A DNA stretch of 64,000 nt from Caldicellulosiruptor owensensis OL (GCF_000166335.1 NC_014657.1:1356501-1420500); one strand, 5' to 3'. Counted from the first letter of the stretch, positions 7,163-17,225 are shown. Program-made: numbers and translations. The notes: generated by a model from the letters alone, not told the origin.

Positions 7163-9750
7163 ATCAATTGCCTCTCTTTAGCTTTAATTATTTCATGTTT
7201 GAGCTCACTTAAGATATTTAAAGCCTGCACAGGAGTTATATTCAAAATGTCAAGTTTCTCGATTTTGTCTATTATCTCCTCTTTTTTATAGGAAAAAAAA
7301 TCTATCTGCTCAGTAAACTCCTTTTTGATTTCTCTTCTGAGTTTTCTGATACTTTTTCTATTTATATCAGCTTCTTCAAGCTGTTTTAAAATTTCCTCAG
7401 CCCTTTTTAATACATCTTCTGGAATTCCAGCAAGCCGCGCAACATGAATCCCATAACTTGAGTCACATCCACCCCTGACAATCTTCCTCAAAAATATAAC
7501 GTTTTTACCCTCTTCTTTGACATCAACCCTGTAGTTCTTTACCCCTGGAATCCTCTCTTCAAGCTCTGTTAGCTCATGGTAATGAGTTGCAAAAAGGGTT
7601 TTTGCACCAATTTTGGATTTATCAGCAACATACTCTAAAACCGCCCATGCTATGGAAAGTCCATCATATGTGCTTGTTCCTCTCCCAACCTCATCAAAAA
7701 TTATAAGGCTTTTTGGCGTTGCATTTTTCAATATGTTCGCAACCTCTGACATCTCTACCATGAATGTACTCTGCCCAGATGAAATATCATCAGATGCTCC
7801 TATCCTTGAAAAGATTTTATCCACTATACCAATGTGTGCCTCATCAGCGGGTACAAAACACCCCATCTGTGCCATTATAACAATTAAGGCTACCTGTCTC
7901 ATGTATGTAGACTTACCAGCCATATTTGGACCTGTTATAATCAAAATCCTATTTTCTACCTGGTCAAGTTCGGTATCGTTTGGGATGAAATTACCTCTGC
8001 CTATCATCTTTTCAACCACTGGGTGTCTACCGTTTTTAATGTATATTTTATCCCCTAAGTAAACATTTGGCCTGACATATTCATTGTCAATTGCAATACG
8101 GGCAAATGAGCACAAAACATCCAAGATAGCAATATAGCTTGCTGTTTTTTGAATCCTTTCAATCTGAGCCTCAATTCTATCCCTTATTTCGCAAAAAAGT
8201 TGGTATTCAAGTTCGATGAGTTTCTGGTCAGCGCCCAATATTTCGTCTTCCAATTTTTTGAGCTCCTCTGTTACATACCTTTCTGCATTTGCAAGAGTTT
8301 GTTTTCGAATGTACCTGTCCGGAACAAGAGAGTAGTTTGACTTAGTGACTTCTATATAATATCCAAAAACCTTGTTATAACCAATTCTGAGATTTTTTAT
8401 ACCTGTGAGGTTCCTCTCTTTTTCTTCGTACTGTACTAAAAGTTCCTTACTATTTTTTGATATATTTCTCAATCTATCTACTTCTTCATTAAAGCCATCT
8501 TTAATTATTCCACCCTCTTTTAGGGTCACAGGTGCACCTTCATTTATAGAACTGTCAACAAGCGCATATATATCTTCTAATGTATCAAGACCCTCATATA
8601 TCTCTTTTAACAGCTGTGCAGAAAATGAAGAAAGAAGTTTCTTTAAAGCTGGCAACACTTCAATCGATCTTTTTAGACTCAGCAAATCTTTGGCATTCAC
8701 ATTCTTATATGCAAATTTTGAAGAAAGCCTTTCTATGTCATACATTCTACTCAAAAGTTCTTCTATCTGTACTAAAATGGAATAGCTTGATTTGAGTTGC
8801 TCAACACTGTCAAGCCTTCTATTAATCTCAATAACATCAATAAGAGGTCTTTCAATCCATTTCTTCAATAGCCTTGAGCCCATTGAGGTCTTTGTTTGGT
8901 CCAAGATACCAAGAAGGCTATTCTTTTTAGAGCGCTGAATAATACTCTCTGTGAGCTCCAGATTTCGTTTTGTATTTATGTCAATCTGAAGATAGTTTTG
9001 GATTCTGTAAAATTCAAACCTTCTTATATAATCAAAAGAAATTTTTTGTGTCTCTGTTAAGTACTTCAGCAGATTTCCTACGCTCAAAATCAGCCTTTCG
9101 TCTATTTTACCCACATTTATCTGGTTTTCTATGATCTCATAGCACTTTTGTAAATCCACAAACTCTATCATCTGTACAAAAGAAGTGCAGTTCTTTTTCA
9201 GATATTCATAAAGCTCATCTTCTGACCGTGAAATTAAGATTTCACTGGGATTATATTTGCCAATTTCATTTAATAGCTTTTGAAGGTCTTCTTCAATAAG
9301 GCAAGAGTACATCTCACCAGTTGAAACATCTACAAATGTCAATGCAAATTCAAACCTGTTTTTTGATATACAACAGATAAAATTATTGGCTGTTGAAAGA
9401 TTCTCGTCAATAAATGTGCCTGGAGTTATTATTCTTGTAATTTCCCTTTTTACAATTCCCTTTGCAAGCTTTGGATCTTCCACCTGTTCGCAGATCGCAA
9501 CCTTGTAACCCTTTTCTATTAGCTTTGCAATGTAGCTGGTCGCAGAATGGTACGGCACACCGCACATAGGAGCTTTTTCATTGTTTCCACAATCTCTGCT
9601 GGTTAGTGCTATCTCAAGTTCTTTGGATGCCACAATCGCATCTTCAAAAAACATCTCATAAAAATCGCCAAGTCGAAAAAATAAAATACAATCTTTCACC
9701 TTCTGTTTTATCTCCATATACTGCTGCATCATAGGAGTTAGCTCTTGCAT
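7159..9750 (-). CDS. mutS: DNA mismatch repair protein MutS
   Basis: Mismatch-recognition ATPase of 863 residues, the usual length for MutS1. The N-terminal mismatch-binding domain carries the Phe-X-Glu motif in GDFYEMFFEDA at about residues 28-38. The C-terminal ABC-type ATPase has Walker A GPNMAGKSTYMRQ, the GQSTFMVEM signature, DEVGRGTSTYDG and FATHYHEL. The start lies 3 nt after the miaB stop, behind GAGGTGATT, and the end overlaps mutL, so the three are expected to be co-transcribed. Confidence 0.98.
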   Translation of the reverse strand: MQELTPMMQQYMEIKQKVKDCILFFRLGDFYEMFFEDAIVASKELEIALTSRDCGNNEKAPMCGVPYHSATSYIAKLIEKGYKVAICEQVEDPKLAKGIVKREITRIITPGTFIDENLSTANNFICCISKNRFEFALTFVDVSTGEMYSCLIEEDLQKLLNEIGKYNPSEILISRSEDELYEYLKKNCTSFVQMIEFVDLQKCYEIIENQINVGKIDERLILSVGNLLKYLTETQKISFDYIRRFEFYRIQNYLQIDINTKRNLELTESIIQRSKKNSLLGILDQTKTSMGSRLLKKWIERPLIDVIEINRRLDSVEQLKSSYSILVQIEELLSRMYDIERLSSKFAYKNVNAKDLLSLKRSIEVLPALKKLLSSFSAQLLKEIYEGLDTLEDIYALVDSSINEGAPVTLKEGGIIKDGFNEEVDRLRNISKNSKELLVQYEEKERNLTGIKNLRIGYNKVFGYYIEVTKSNYSLVPDRYIRKQTLANAERYVTEELKKLEDEILGADQKLIELEYQLFCEIRDRIEAQIERIQKTASYIAILDVLCSFARIAIDNEYVRPNVYLGDKIYIKNGRHPVVEKMIGRGNFIPNDTELDQVENRILIITGPNMAGKSTYMRQVALIVIMAQMGCFVPADEAHIGIVDKIFSRIGASDDISSGQSTFMVEMSEVANILKNATPKSLIIFDEVGRGTSTYDGLSIAWAVLEYVADKSKIGAKTLFATHYHELTELEERIPGVKNYRVDVKEEGKNVIFLRKIVRGGCDSSYGIHVARLAGIPEDVLKRAEEILKQLEEADINRKSIRKLRREIKKEFTEQIDFFSYKKEEIIDKIEKLDILNITPVQALNILSELKHEIIKAKERQLI

Positions 9751-9753
9751 AAT

Positions 9754-11169
9754 TCAAATCACCTCGCCGTACAGCCAATGCTCTGCTGCTTCTAAAATCT
9801 TTACATTGACAAACTTAAACATATACTCCTCAGGACACTTCACATTGACAACCTTGTTTGTTCTTGTTCTTCCAACAAGCAAATTGTTTCTTTTAGAGCG
9901 ACCGTCAATAAGAATTTCATACGTTTTGCCAAGCATCTGCTTGTTCTTTTTCAAAGCTATCTCTTCAACAAGTTTTACAAGACGTTGAAATCTTTGGTGT
10001 TTTATATTGTCCGGAACCTGATTAGGCATTTTTTCAGCCGGTGTCCCTCTTCTTTTCGAATAGATAAAGGTATATGCAGAGTCAAACTCTACCTTTTTGC
10101 ACACATCTAGAGTATCTTCAAAATCTTCATCCGTCTCTCCCGGAAAACCTACAATAATGTCAGTAGTAATTGCTATATCAGGAATATTTGTTTTAAGCTT
10201 TTCAACAAGTCTAAGATAGTCTTCTTTTGTATAGTGCCTGTTCATAGCCTTCAATATTCTTGTTGACCCTGACTGAACTGGCAGATGTATATGTTCACAC
10301 ACCTTTTCCAGATCTCTCATAGCTGCAATAAGCTCGTTTGATAAATCCTTTGGATGAGAAGTTACAAATCTAATTCTCTCAATTCCTTTTATTTCATTTA
10401 TCTTTTCAAGCAACTTCGGAAAAGTGATACCATTTACCAAATCTTTTCCATATGAATTAACATTTTGCCCTAAAAGAGTAACTTCTTTTACCCCATTTTG
10501 AGCAAGCTGTTCAATTTCATATATAATTTCTTCTGGTCGTCTGCTTCTTTCTCTTCCTCTGACATATGGAACTATGCAATAAGAGCAAAAATTGTTACAT
10601 CCATAAATTATATTGACAAACGCACTAACACCTTGCTTTCTTGCGGTTGGAATTCCCTCAACAACTACATCTTCATTTTCTGAAACATCAATAACAGTTC
10701 TTTTTTCAGTAATAGCAGTGTAAAGGAGTTGTGGAAATTTATGAAGACTTTTTGTACCAAATATTATATCCAGAAACGGAAACAATTTTGCAAGTTTTTG
10801 CGCGACTTCAAGCTGTTGTGGCATACATCCGCATACACCAATTATCAAATCAGGCTTTTTGTCCTTTAGTCTCTTTAAAGGTCCAATATTTCCATATACT
10901 CTTGATTCTGCATGCTCTCGTACGCTACATGTGTTAAATATTATCAAGTCAGCTTCTTGGATGTTCTCTGTTTCAATGTATCCCATTGCATTTAGCATTC
11001 CAGCTAATTTTTCAGAATCATGAACGTTCATCTGACAACCATATGTTACAATGTGATATTTTTTATTTCTCCCATTTGCAAGGTAATACTCTGTATTCAT
11101 TTTTTCAATCTCTTCAACAAACCGTGCCTGTGTTCCAAAATCTATATAATAAATGTTTTTGCTTTCCAA
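9754..11169 (-). CDS. miaB: tRNA-2-methylthio-N6-dimethylallyladenosine synthase MiaB
   Basis: Radical-SAM methylthiotransferase that converts i6A37 to ms2i6A37, following MiaA. The UPF0004 domain carries the three auxiliary-cluster cysteines (TYGCQMN, NTCSVR, GVCGCMPQ), the radical-SAM domain has CNNFCSYCIVP (CX3CX2C), and a TRAM domain follows near the C-terminus (LIDGRSKRNNLLVGRTRTNKVV). The frame is open upstream to 11202, but GAGGGGG six bases before TTG 11169 (MESKNIYYIDF) makes that the likely start, giving 471 residues. It is first in the run leading to hfq. Confidence 0.95.
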   Translation of the reverse strand: MESKNIYYIDFGTQARFVEEIEKMNTEYYLANGRNKKYHIVTYGCQMNVHDSEKLAGMLNAMGYIETENIQEADLIIFNTCSVREHAESRVYGNIGPLKRLKDKKPDLIIGVCGCMPQQLEVAQKLAKLFPFLDIIFGTKSLHKFPQLLYTAITEKRTVIDVSENEDVVVEGIPTARKQGVSAFVNIIYGCNNFCSYCIVPYVRGRERSRRPEEIIYEIEQLAQNGVKEVTLLGQNVNSYGKDLVNGITFPKLLEKINEIKGIERIRFVTSHPKDLSNELIAAMRDLEKVCEHIHLPVQSGSTRILKAMNRHYTKEDYLRLVEKLKTNIPDIAITTDIIVGFPGETDEDFEDTLDVCKKVEFDSAYTFIYSKRRGTPAEKMPNQVPDNIKHQRFQRLVKLVEEIALKKNKQMLGKTYEILIDGRSKRNNLLVGRTRTNKVVNVKCPEEYMFKFVNVKILEAAEHWLYGEVI

Positions 11170-11347
11170 TTTTATCCCCCTCAGAACTTTTTTATTTGAC
11201 AAGCTTTATTATAGCATTTTATTTATCAAATTATAATATCTTAAAGTCTCCCATTTTTTTCTTAATATTTCTTTAATACTTGGTGCACACTCTATATTGA
11301 AAGCATAAAACAAAAATCTTTTTCAACAAAAAGGGAGGAAAACTAAG

Positions 11348-11545
11348 ATGCCAAGAAGAAAGAGACTTGTTCCAGAGGCAGCACCACAACTTGATAAATT
11401 AAAACAGGAAACTGCCAATGAGGTTGGTGTAACTCTTGACAACTATAATCCTAACATCACTGCAAAACAAGCTGGAACTGTCGGTGGATATATGGTCAAA
11501 AAGATGATACAGGATTATCAAAATAGGGTAAAAAATCAGCAATAA
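11348..11545 (+). CDS. Alpha/beta-type small acid-soluble spore protein
   Basis: Family members coat and protect spore DNA and are degraded by the protease GPR at germination. The 65-residue product has the two conserved blocks: a GPR-site-like KQETANEVGVTLD near residue 20, and the DNA-binding TAKQAGTVGGYMVKKMIQDYQ at about residues 38-58. The GPR site has ETA where EIA or EFA is more common. GGGAGG lies before the ATG, and a strong hairpin terminator follows the stop, so it is monocistronic. Transcription by sporulation sigma factor G would be expected, but I could not identify a convincing site. Confidence 0.93.
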   Translation: MPRRKRLVPEAAPQLDKLKQETANEVGVTLDNYNPNITAKQAGTVGGYMVKKMIQDYQNRVKNQQ

Positions 11546-11548
11546 CAA

Positions 11549-11582
11549 GACGGGGAGGAAAATCAAAACTTTCCTCCCCGTC
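11549..11582. terminator. Hairpin terminator between convergent spore-protein and ACT genes
   Basis: GACGGGGAGGAAA (11549-11561) pairs with its complement ending at 11582 around an 8-nt loop. It begins 3 nt after the spore-protein stop and lies 40 nt beyond the ACT-gene stop on the other strand, so it can serve both transcripts. The T tract is weak on both sides. Confidence 0.7.
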
Positions 11583-11610
11583 ATCTTAATTAACATCATC
11601 TTAATTAACA
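11581..11610. repeat. Two tandem 15-bp repeats
   Basis: TCATCTTAATTAACA occurs twice in exact tandem (11581-11595 and 11596-11610) between the terminator and the ACT gene stop. With only two units it looks like a local duplication. Confidence 0.85.
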
Positions 11611-11621
11611 GATTTAACTTG

Positions 11622-12053
11622 TTACAACGCATATACCTCTTCAGCTGGAAGTATTTTAACATTGTTTTCTTTTAATATTTTTATTGCATCTTCAGCTTTC
11701 TCTACTTTCAGTATAACAAGAGCCTGGTCACTAAGCTTACCAACAAAAGCATACATGTACTCTATCCCTATATCCTTTTTGTAAAGTATTTCAAGAACCT
11801 TTGCAAGGCCTCCTGGTTTGTCTTCTACAGCTATTGCAATTACGTCTGTTGCTGACACTGTAAATCCGTTTTCTTTTAAAACTTGCAAGGCTAAATCAGG
11901 CTTGTTAACAATCAGCCTCAAAATACCAAAATCGGTTGTATCAGCAATTGATAATGCTGAGATGTCTATATTGTGTTTGCCTAATATCCCTGTCACCTCT
12001 GCAAGTCTGCCTGACTTGTTTTCCAAAAAAACCGAAATTTGCTTTACAAACAT
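11622..12053 (-). CDS. Tandem ACT-domain protein
   Basis: A 143-residue protein made of two ACT domains (about 1-68 and 69-143), the fold that binds amino acids in metabolic regulation. The first begins FVKQISVFLENKSGRLAEVTGILGKHNIDI and the second IAVEDKPGGLAKVLEILYKKDIGIEYMYAF. I start it at ATG 12053 behind AGGAGG; the frame extends 11 codons further upstream without a better site. No catalytic domain is attached. It follows the paaK-iorA-iorB-paaK genes on the same strand with a 67-nt gap, and this linkage suggests it senses an aromatic or branched amino acid for that pathway (inference). Confidence 0.85.
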   Translation of the reverse strand: MFVKQISVFLENKSGRLAEVTGILGKHNIDISALSIADTTDFGILRLIVNKPDLALQVLKENGFTVSATDVIAIAVEDKPGGLAKVLEILYKKDIGIEYMYAFVGKLSDQALVILKVEKAEDAIKILKENNVKILPAEEVYAL

Positions 12054-12120
12054 TCTAATTACCTCCTGTGATAACAAACTTACCACTTTATCTATATTAT
12101 ATAGATACCCACTTTTTTAA

Positions 12121-13422
12121 TTATATTTTTCTCTTGTCAATAACCCTTTTAGCTTTTCCTTCACTTCTTTCAATTGTCTTAGGTTCAACAAGACGCACCT
12201 TTACAGAAATTCCAAGGGTTTCTTCGATAGCCTTTGATATTTTTCTCTCAAGTTGTTCAAGTTTTTTTACCTCATCCGAGAACATTCTTTCGGAAACTTC
12301 CACTAAAACTTCAAGAACGTCGAGATTGTTTACCCTGTCCACAATCAGCTGATAATGCGGTTCAACCTCACCCATCTCAAGCAAAACACTTTCTATTTGA
12401 GATGGGAATACATTGACACCGCGAATAATTATCATGTCATCTGTTCTACCAATTACTTTTTCCATTCTCACTAAAGTTCTTCCACATTTGCATCTATCAT
12501 AATGAAGAGCTGTTATATCTCTTGTCCTATATCTTATAAGTGGAAGCCCTTCTTTTGTAATTGTAGTAAAAACTAACTCTCCATATTCACCTTCACCCAA
12601 AACTTCACCTGTTTCAGGATTAATTATCTCAGGTAAAAAATGATCTTCGTTTATATGCATACCACACTGATATTCACACTCAAAAGAAACTCCAGGTCCA
12701 ATTATTTCTGAAAGACCGTATATATCATAAGCTTTAATATTTAGTTTTGACTCTATCTCTTTTCTCATATTTTCTGACCAAGGTTCCGCACCAAATACTC
12801 CTGACTTCAGCTTAAGCTGAGATTTGTCTATTCCCATTTCCTCCATAGTCTCAGCAAGATAAAGAGCATATGAAGGTGTACAAGCCAAAACAGTTGTTCC
12901 AAAATCAACCATGATTTGAATCTGTCTTTTGGTATTACCAGATGAAATTGGTATTACTGATGCCCCAATCCGCTCTGCCCCATAGTGAACACCTAATCCA
13001 CCTGTGAAAAGCCCATAACCATATGCAATTTGGACAAACGAGTGTTTGTCAGCTCCAGCTGCAACAAGTGTTCTTGCCATAACCTCAGACCAAATACCAA
13101 TATCATGTTTTGTATATCCTACCACAGTCGGTTTGCCTGTCGTTCCAGAAGAAGCATGAATTCTTACAATTTCACTCATAGGTACCGCAAAAAGTCCATA
13201 TGGGTAGTTATCACGCAAGTCCTGCTTTGTAGTGAATGGGAGCTTTTTTATGTCAGCCAAACTCTTTATATCTTCAGGAATAATGCCATTCTCTTGCATC
13301 TTTTTTCGGTAATATGGTACACTAATATATACTCTTTTTACAGTTTCAAGCAATCTCTTATACTGAATCTCTTGCAAAGTATCTCTATCCATACACTCCA
13401 TATGTTCATCCCAATATTTCAT
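12121..13422 (-). CDS. paaK: Phenylacetate-CoA ligase family protein (copy 1)
   Basis: AMP-forming ligase of the phenylacetate-CoA ligase family, expected to activate an aryl acid with ATP and CoA. The 433-residue sequence has the adenylation signature [15 protein letters not shown] near residue 95, [22 protein letters not shown] and the C-terminal AMP-binding_C_2 domain ([18 protein letters not shown]). GAGGTGG precedes the ATG. It lies 15 nt after iorB and is a close paralog of the ligase at 15784-17085; the two flank iorAB. In an IorAB context the family usually acts on indoleacetate or phenylacetate, or works in reverse to conserve ATP; the exact substrate is not visible. Confidence 0.88.
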   Translation of the reverse strand: MKYWDEHMECMDRDTLQEIQYKRLLETVKRVYISVPYYRKKMQENGIIPEDIKSLADIKKLPFTTKQDLRDNYPYGLFAVPMSEIVRIHASSGTTGKPTVVGYTKHDIGIWSEVMARTLVAAGADKHSFVQIAYGYGLFTGGLGVHYGAERIGASVIPISSGNTKRQIQIMVDFGTTVLACTPSYALYLAETMEEMGIDKSQLKLKSGVFGAEPWSENMRKEIESKLNIKAYDIYGLSEIIGPGVSFECEYQCGMHINEDHFLPEIINPETGEVLGEGEYGELVFTTITKEGLPLIRYRTRDITALHYDRCKCGRTLVRMEKVIGRTDDMIIIRGVNVFPSQIESVLLEMGEVEPHYQLIVDRVNNLDVLEVLVEVSERMFSDEVKKLEQLERKISKAIEETLGISVKVRLVEPKTIERSEGKAKRVIDKRKI

Positions 13423-13437
13423 TTTTTCTTTTCCACC

Positions 13438-14019
13438 TCACACACTTTCTATTTTTCTTCCCAATTCAAATGCTTTCAGATTAATTTCAATAAATTCTTT
13501 CTTTACATTGTTCTCTATAGATTTTTTAAATAAAGACTCATCAATACTCAAAAACCTGCTAAAATATCCCAGCATCAAAGTGTTTTGAACTCTTGAATCT
13601 CCCAGAGAAGAAAGTAGATTTTTTATCTCAACCTTGCAGGTTTTTACACCAATTTCTTGCAAGATTTTTTCTACATCAGGGTATTTATATAAACCTGTTA
13701 TTACACTTATAGGAGGAATTTCATAGTCAGGATAGATTAGTAAACCATCTTTCTTGAGATATTCAATCCATCTTAGAGCTTCTAATTTTTCAAAAGCTAT
13801 AATAAAGTTTGCTTGGGCTATATCAACAAGGGGTGAGAATACCTTTTCAGCAGCTTTTACATACGTAACAACGCTTCCTCCTCTTTGTGCCATACCATGA
13901 ACTTCAGAAATTTTTACATCATAACCCACTCTCAGCAAAACATCACCCAATATTTTACTAAACAATATATTACCCTGACCACCCACACCTACAACCAAAA
14001 TATTTAATCTTTCTTTCAT
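13438..14019 (-). CDS. iorB: Indolepyruvate:ferredoxin oxidoreductase, beta subunit
   Basis: Gamma-type 2-oxoacid oxidoreductase subunit of 193 residues, which with IorA oxidises aryl pyruvates to aryl-CoA, CO2 and reduced ferredoxin. It shows the family N-terminus ILVVGVGGQGNILFSKILGDVL and HGMAQRGGSVVTYVK. An AGGGG site precedes the ATG, and the start is 7 nt after the iorA stop, so translation is probably coupled. The 2-oxo-acid would come from aromatic amino acid transamination. Confidence 0.92.
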   Translation of the reverse strand: MKERLNILVVGVGGQGNILFSKILGDVLLRVGYDVKISEVHGMAQRGGSVVTYVKAAEKVFSPLVDIAQANFIIAFEKLEALRWIEYLKKDGLLIYPDYEIPPISVITGLYKYPDVEKILQEIGVKTCKVEIKNLLSSLGDSRVQNTLMLGYFSRFLSIDESLFKKSIENNVKKEFIEINLKAFELGRKIESV

Positions 14020-14026
14020 ACAATCA

Positions 14027-15760
14027 CTACCCCTTCTGAGTTAAAATTGCACCAAATTTGCAAATAGTCTCACACATACCACATCCAAGACACAAATTCT
14101 CATTAATAAAGACTCTTTCTTTTATTGATATCGCAGGACAACCTAAATTTAGGCACATCTTGCAATTCTTACACTTCTGTGAATCTATATATCTCTTAGA
14201 AACAGCAAATTTATACCTTCGATGTAATCTACAGGGAGCTCTCGCTATTGCAACTTTAACGCCTGGAACATCAATAAGTTTTTTTATTTTTTCCAAATTT
14301 TCATTTATATTATAAGGATTTATCTCTTCTACAACCGAACAACCTAAAATTTTGCAAAGAGTTGCTAAATCAAGTTTATATGCTTGTTCACCTTTTATTG
14401 TATAGCCTGTTGAAGGATGATCTTGATGTCCTGTCATACCAGTTGTCGAGTTATCTAAAATTAAGACAAGTATGTCTGACCCATTGTAGACTGCATCAAT
14501 TACACCTGTTATTCCCGAGTGTATAAAGGTAGAATCACCAATAACGGCAACAACCTTTTGTTTTTTATCTGATGCATTTGATATTCCATGGGCCATTCCC
14601 ACACTTGCACCCATACAAACACATGTATCCATAGCATTAAATGGTGAAAGTGCTCCTAAAGTATAGCAACCAATATCTCCAGTTATAATAATGTCTTTTA
14701 ATTTACCCAAAACATAAAAAATTCCTCTGTGAGGACAACCGGGGCAAAGTACAGGAAATCTTGGTGCAAGTGCTTGATTTACTTTGTATGGAATATCAAT
14801 TTCTCTATTTTCTATAGACTTTTTAATAAATGAAGGAGAATATTCACCTGTTAGTTTAAAAATTTCCTTTCCAACAATATTATTTATTCCCAGCGCTTTT
14901 ATATTCTCTTCTAAAAACGGATCAAGTTCCTCTACTATATATACCTTATCAAATTTTGAACAAAAATCTTTTATCATTTTCTCTGGAAGCGGCCATACCA
15001 TTCCAAGCTTTAAAACCCATGCATCAGGATAAGCTTCTTTAATATACTGGTATGCTATTCCAGAGGCAATAAAAGCTATTTCTTTTGTCCCTGTATCAAT
15101 CTTATTGATTTTTAATGTCTCAGCAAATTCTTTTAAATCTCTTAATCTCTTTTCTACAAATTCATGGCGTACACGTGCCATAGCAGGCATCATCACATAC
15201 TTCTGTATATCCTTTTTATATTCAAATACTATTTCTTCTCTATTTCCTTCTTCTACAACAGATTGTGAATGAGCAACTCTTGTTGTGAGACGCAAAATCA
15301 CAGGAGTATCAAACTTTTCGCTTATCTCAAAACCAATCTTGACAAAATCAATACACTCCTGACTATCAGCTGGCTCTAAGACAGGCACTTTTGCAGCTTT
15401 TGCTATATTTCTGGTATCCTGTTCATTTTGAGATGAATGCATTCCCGGGTCGTCTGCAACAGCTATTAAAAGTCCAGCATTCACGCCTGTGTAAGATACG
15501 GTAAAAAGAGGATCAGCTGCGACATTCAAACCTACATGTTTCATTGAACAAATTGCACGCCTGCCATAAATAGATGCCCCTATTGCGACCTCAAGTGCTA
15601 CTTTCTCATTTGGTGCCCACTCACAATATATTTCATCATACTTGGCTATTGCCTCTGTAATTTCTGTCGAAGGTGTTCCAGGATAAGCTGTTGCAACTTT
15701 GACTCCTGCTTCATAACATCCTCTTGCAACAGCATGATTCCCAAGCAACAATTTTTTCAA
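14027..15760 (-). CDS. iorA: Indolepyruvate:ferredoxin oxidoreductase, alpha subunit
   Basis: The 577-residue catalytic subunit holds thiamine diphosphate and iron-sulfur clusters. The N-terminal pyrimidine-binding region (AYPGTPSTEITEAI, YCEWAPNEKVALEVAIGAS) is followed by the TPP motif GDIGCYTLGALSPFNAMDTCVCMGAS and GDSTFIHSGITGVIDAVYN. The end carries a 2x[4Fe-4S] ferredoxin domain (CKNCKMCLNLGCP and CLGCGMCETICKFGA). Start is TTG behind GGAGG. It lies between a PaaK-type ligase 23 nt upstream and iorB. The enzyme yields reduced ferredoxin, which would feed hydrogen production in an anaerobe. Confidence 0.95.
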   Translation of the reverse strand: MKKLLLGNHAVARGCYEAGVKVATAYPGTPSTEITEAIAKYDEIYCEWAPNEKVALEVAIGASIYGRRAICSMKHVGLNVAADPLFTVSYTGVNAGLLIAVADDPGMHSSQNEQDTRNIAKAAKVPVLEPADSQECIDFVKIGFEISEKFDTPVILRLTTRVAHSQSVVEEGNREEIVFEYKKDIQKYVMMPAMARVRHEFVEKRLRDLKEFAETLKINKIDTGTKEIAFIASGIAYQYIKEAYPDAWVLKLGMVWPLPEKMIKDFCSKFDKVYIVEELDPFLEENIKALGINNIVGKEIFKLTGEYSPSFIKKSIENREIDIPYKVNQALAPRFPVLCPGCPHRGIFYVLGKLKDIIITGDIGCYTLGALSPFNAMDTCVCMGASVGMAHGISNASDKKQKVVAVIGDSTFIHSGITGVIDAVYNGSDILVLILDNSTTGMTGHQDHPSTGYTIKGEQAYKLDLATLCKILGCSVVEEINPYNINENLEKIKKLIDVPGVKVAIARAPCRLHRRYKFAVSKRYIDSQKCKNCKMCLNLGCPAISIKERVFINENLCLGCGMCETICKFGAILTQKG

Positions 15761-15783
15761 TTTATCTCAGCCTCCATTATTTT

Positions 15784-17085
15784 TTAATTGGTTTTATTTC
15801 TCAAATCAATTACCCTTTTTGCCTTTCCGGTAGTTCTTTCAAGAGTCTTTGGCTCAACAAGTTTTACTTTAACATTTAAACCTAATACAGTAAATATCCT
15901 GTGTTTTATCTTGTTTTCTAATTTTTCAAGTTCAGCATATCTTTCTAAAAGCTTGCCATCTACAAGTTCTACATGAACTTCTAAATCATCTAAATATCCT
16001 TTCTTTGTAACAACAAGTTGATAGTGAGGACCTATACCTTCAATTCCCATAAGAACACTTTCTATCTGAGATGGAAATACGTTGACTCCTCGAATTATCA
16101 ACATATCATCTGTTCTGCCTTTAACAGATGTCATCCTTACATTTGTTCTTCCACATTTGCAAGGCTCATATATTAGTGATGTAATATCTCTGGTCCTGTA
16201 TCTTATAAGAGGCATACCTTCTTTTGTAATAGTTGTCAGTACAAGTTCTCCCGTTTCTCCTTCTTCAAGAACCTCACCTGTCTCGGGATTTATTATCTCA
16301 GGATAGAAGTGATCCTCATTTATATGTAAACCTTCTCTATACTCACATTCACCAGAAACTCCCGGTCCAATTATTTCTGAAAGTCCATAATTCTCTGTTG
16401 CAAAAAGCCCCCACTTCTTTTCAATTTCTCTTCTCATCTCAACTGTTGAAGCTTCTGCACCAAAAAGACCTAATCTTAGCTTTATATTTGACCTATCAAT
16501 ACCAAGTTCATTTGCAACCTCATCCATGTAAAGTGCATAAGACGGAGTGCATACCAAAACTGTGGCTCCAAAATCCTGCATAACCATCAATTGCTTTTCA
16601 GTATTGCCACTTGAAATTGGAATAACTGTAGCGCCAACTTTTTCTAACCCCTGATGAAGTCCAAATGCACCAGTAAAAAGACCGTAACCAAAAGCAATCT
16701 GAGCAATATCATGTTCTCTAACGCCTGCTGCTGTGACCATTCTTGCAACCACTTCTGTCCAGATTTCCATGTCATGTTTTGTATATCCTACAACAGTCGG
16801 TTTACCTGTTGTACCTGAGGAAGCGTGAATCCTAACAATTTTTGAAAGAGGAACAGAAAAAAGACCATATGGATAATTTTCTCGCAGATCATCTTTTGTT
16901 GTAAACGGAAGAAGACGAATGTCTCTCAAAGTCTTGATATGATGCGGTTTTACTCCTATTTCATCAAATTTCTTTCGGTAAAAAGGCACATTTTCATAAA
17001 CCCTTTCTACCGTCCTTTTAAGTCTCTCCAATTGTAATTCTTCATATTGTTTTCTATTAAGTTTTTCATATTCAGACCATATCAT
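15784..17085 (-). CDS. paaK: Phenylacetate-CoA ligase family protein (copy 2)
   Basis: Second 433-residue AMP-forming aryl-CoA ligase with the same motifs as copy 1 ([49 protein letters not shown]). It differs mainly in the N-terminal 60 residues and the C-terminal domain. It is the first gene of the cluster and is followed 23 nt later by iorA. Having two ligases of equal length flanking iorAB indicates an old tandem duplication with retained function, perhaps split by substrate (for example phenyl versus indolyl acids); this is inference. Confidence 0.88.
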   Translation of the reverse strand: MIWSEYEKLNRKQYEELQLERLKRTVERVYENVPFYRKKFDEIGVKPHHIKTLRDIRLLPFTTKDDLRENYPYGLFSVPLSKIVRIHASSGTTGKPTVVGYTKHDMEIWTEVVARMVTAAGVREHDIAQIAFGYGLFTGAFGLHQGLEKVGATVIPISSGNTEKQLMVMQDFGATVLVCTPSYALYMDEVANELGIDRSNIKLRLGLFGAEASTVEMRREIEKKWGLFATENYGLSEIIGPGVSGECEYREGLHINEDHFYPEIINPETGEVLEEGETGELVLTTITKEGMPLIRYRTRDITSLIYEPCKCGRTNVRMTSVKGRTDDMLIIRGVNVFPSQIESVLMGIEGIGPHYQLVVTKKGYLDDLEVHVELVDGKLLERYAELEKLENKIKHRIFTVLGLNVKVKLVEPKTLERTTGKAKRVIDLRNKTN

Positions 17086-17181
17086 TCCAACCTACCATCC
17101 TTCCCTTCTTTAATATGTATAAATTCAAAAACTTATTTAGTATTATATTTTAATATCTTATCTTTTTCAAGCAAAAAAGCT

Positions 17182-17225
17182 AAAAAAAAGACCATGTCAA
17201 ACTTCACAAAATAGTTGACATGGCC
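17182..17225 (-). terminator. Terminator after clpB
   Basis: An 11-bp stem (arms at 17191-17201 and about 17214-17225) with a 13-nt loop is followed on the minus strand by eight T residues. It begins at the clpB stop codon. Confidence 0.85.

Noticed and set aside
7613..8062. 149-codon plus-strand frame inside mutS
   Set aside because: It is antisense to the conserved MutS ATPase domain, has no ribosome site, and its composition is that of a complement of a coding region.
11581..11610. Possible minimal CRISPR array
   Set aside because: There are only two units in direct contact with no spacer and no cas genes nearby.
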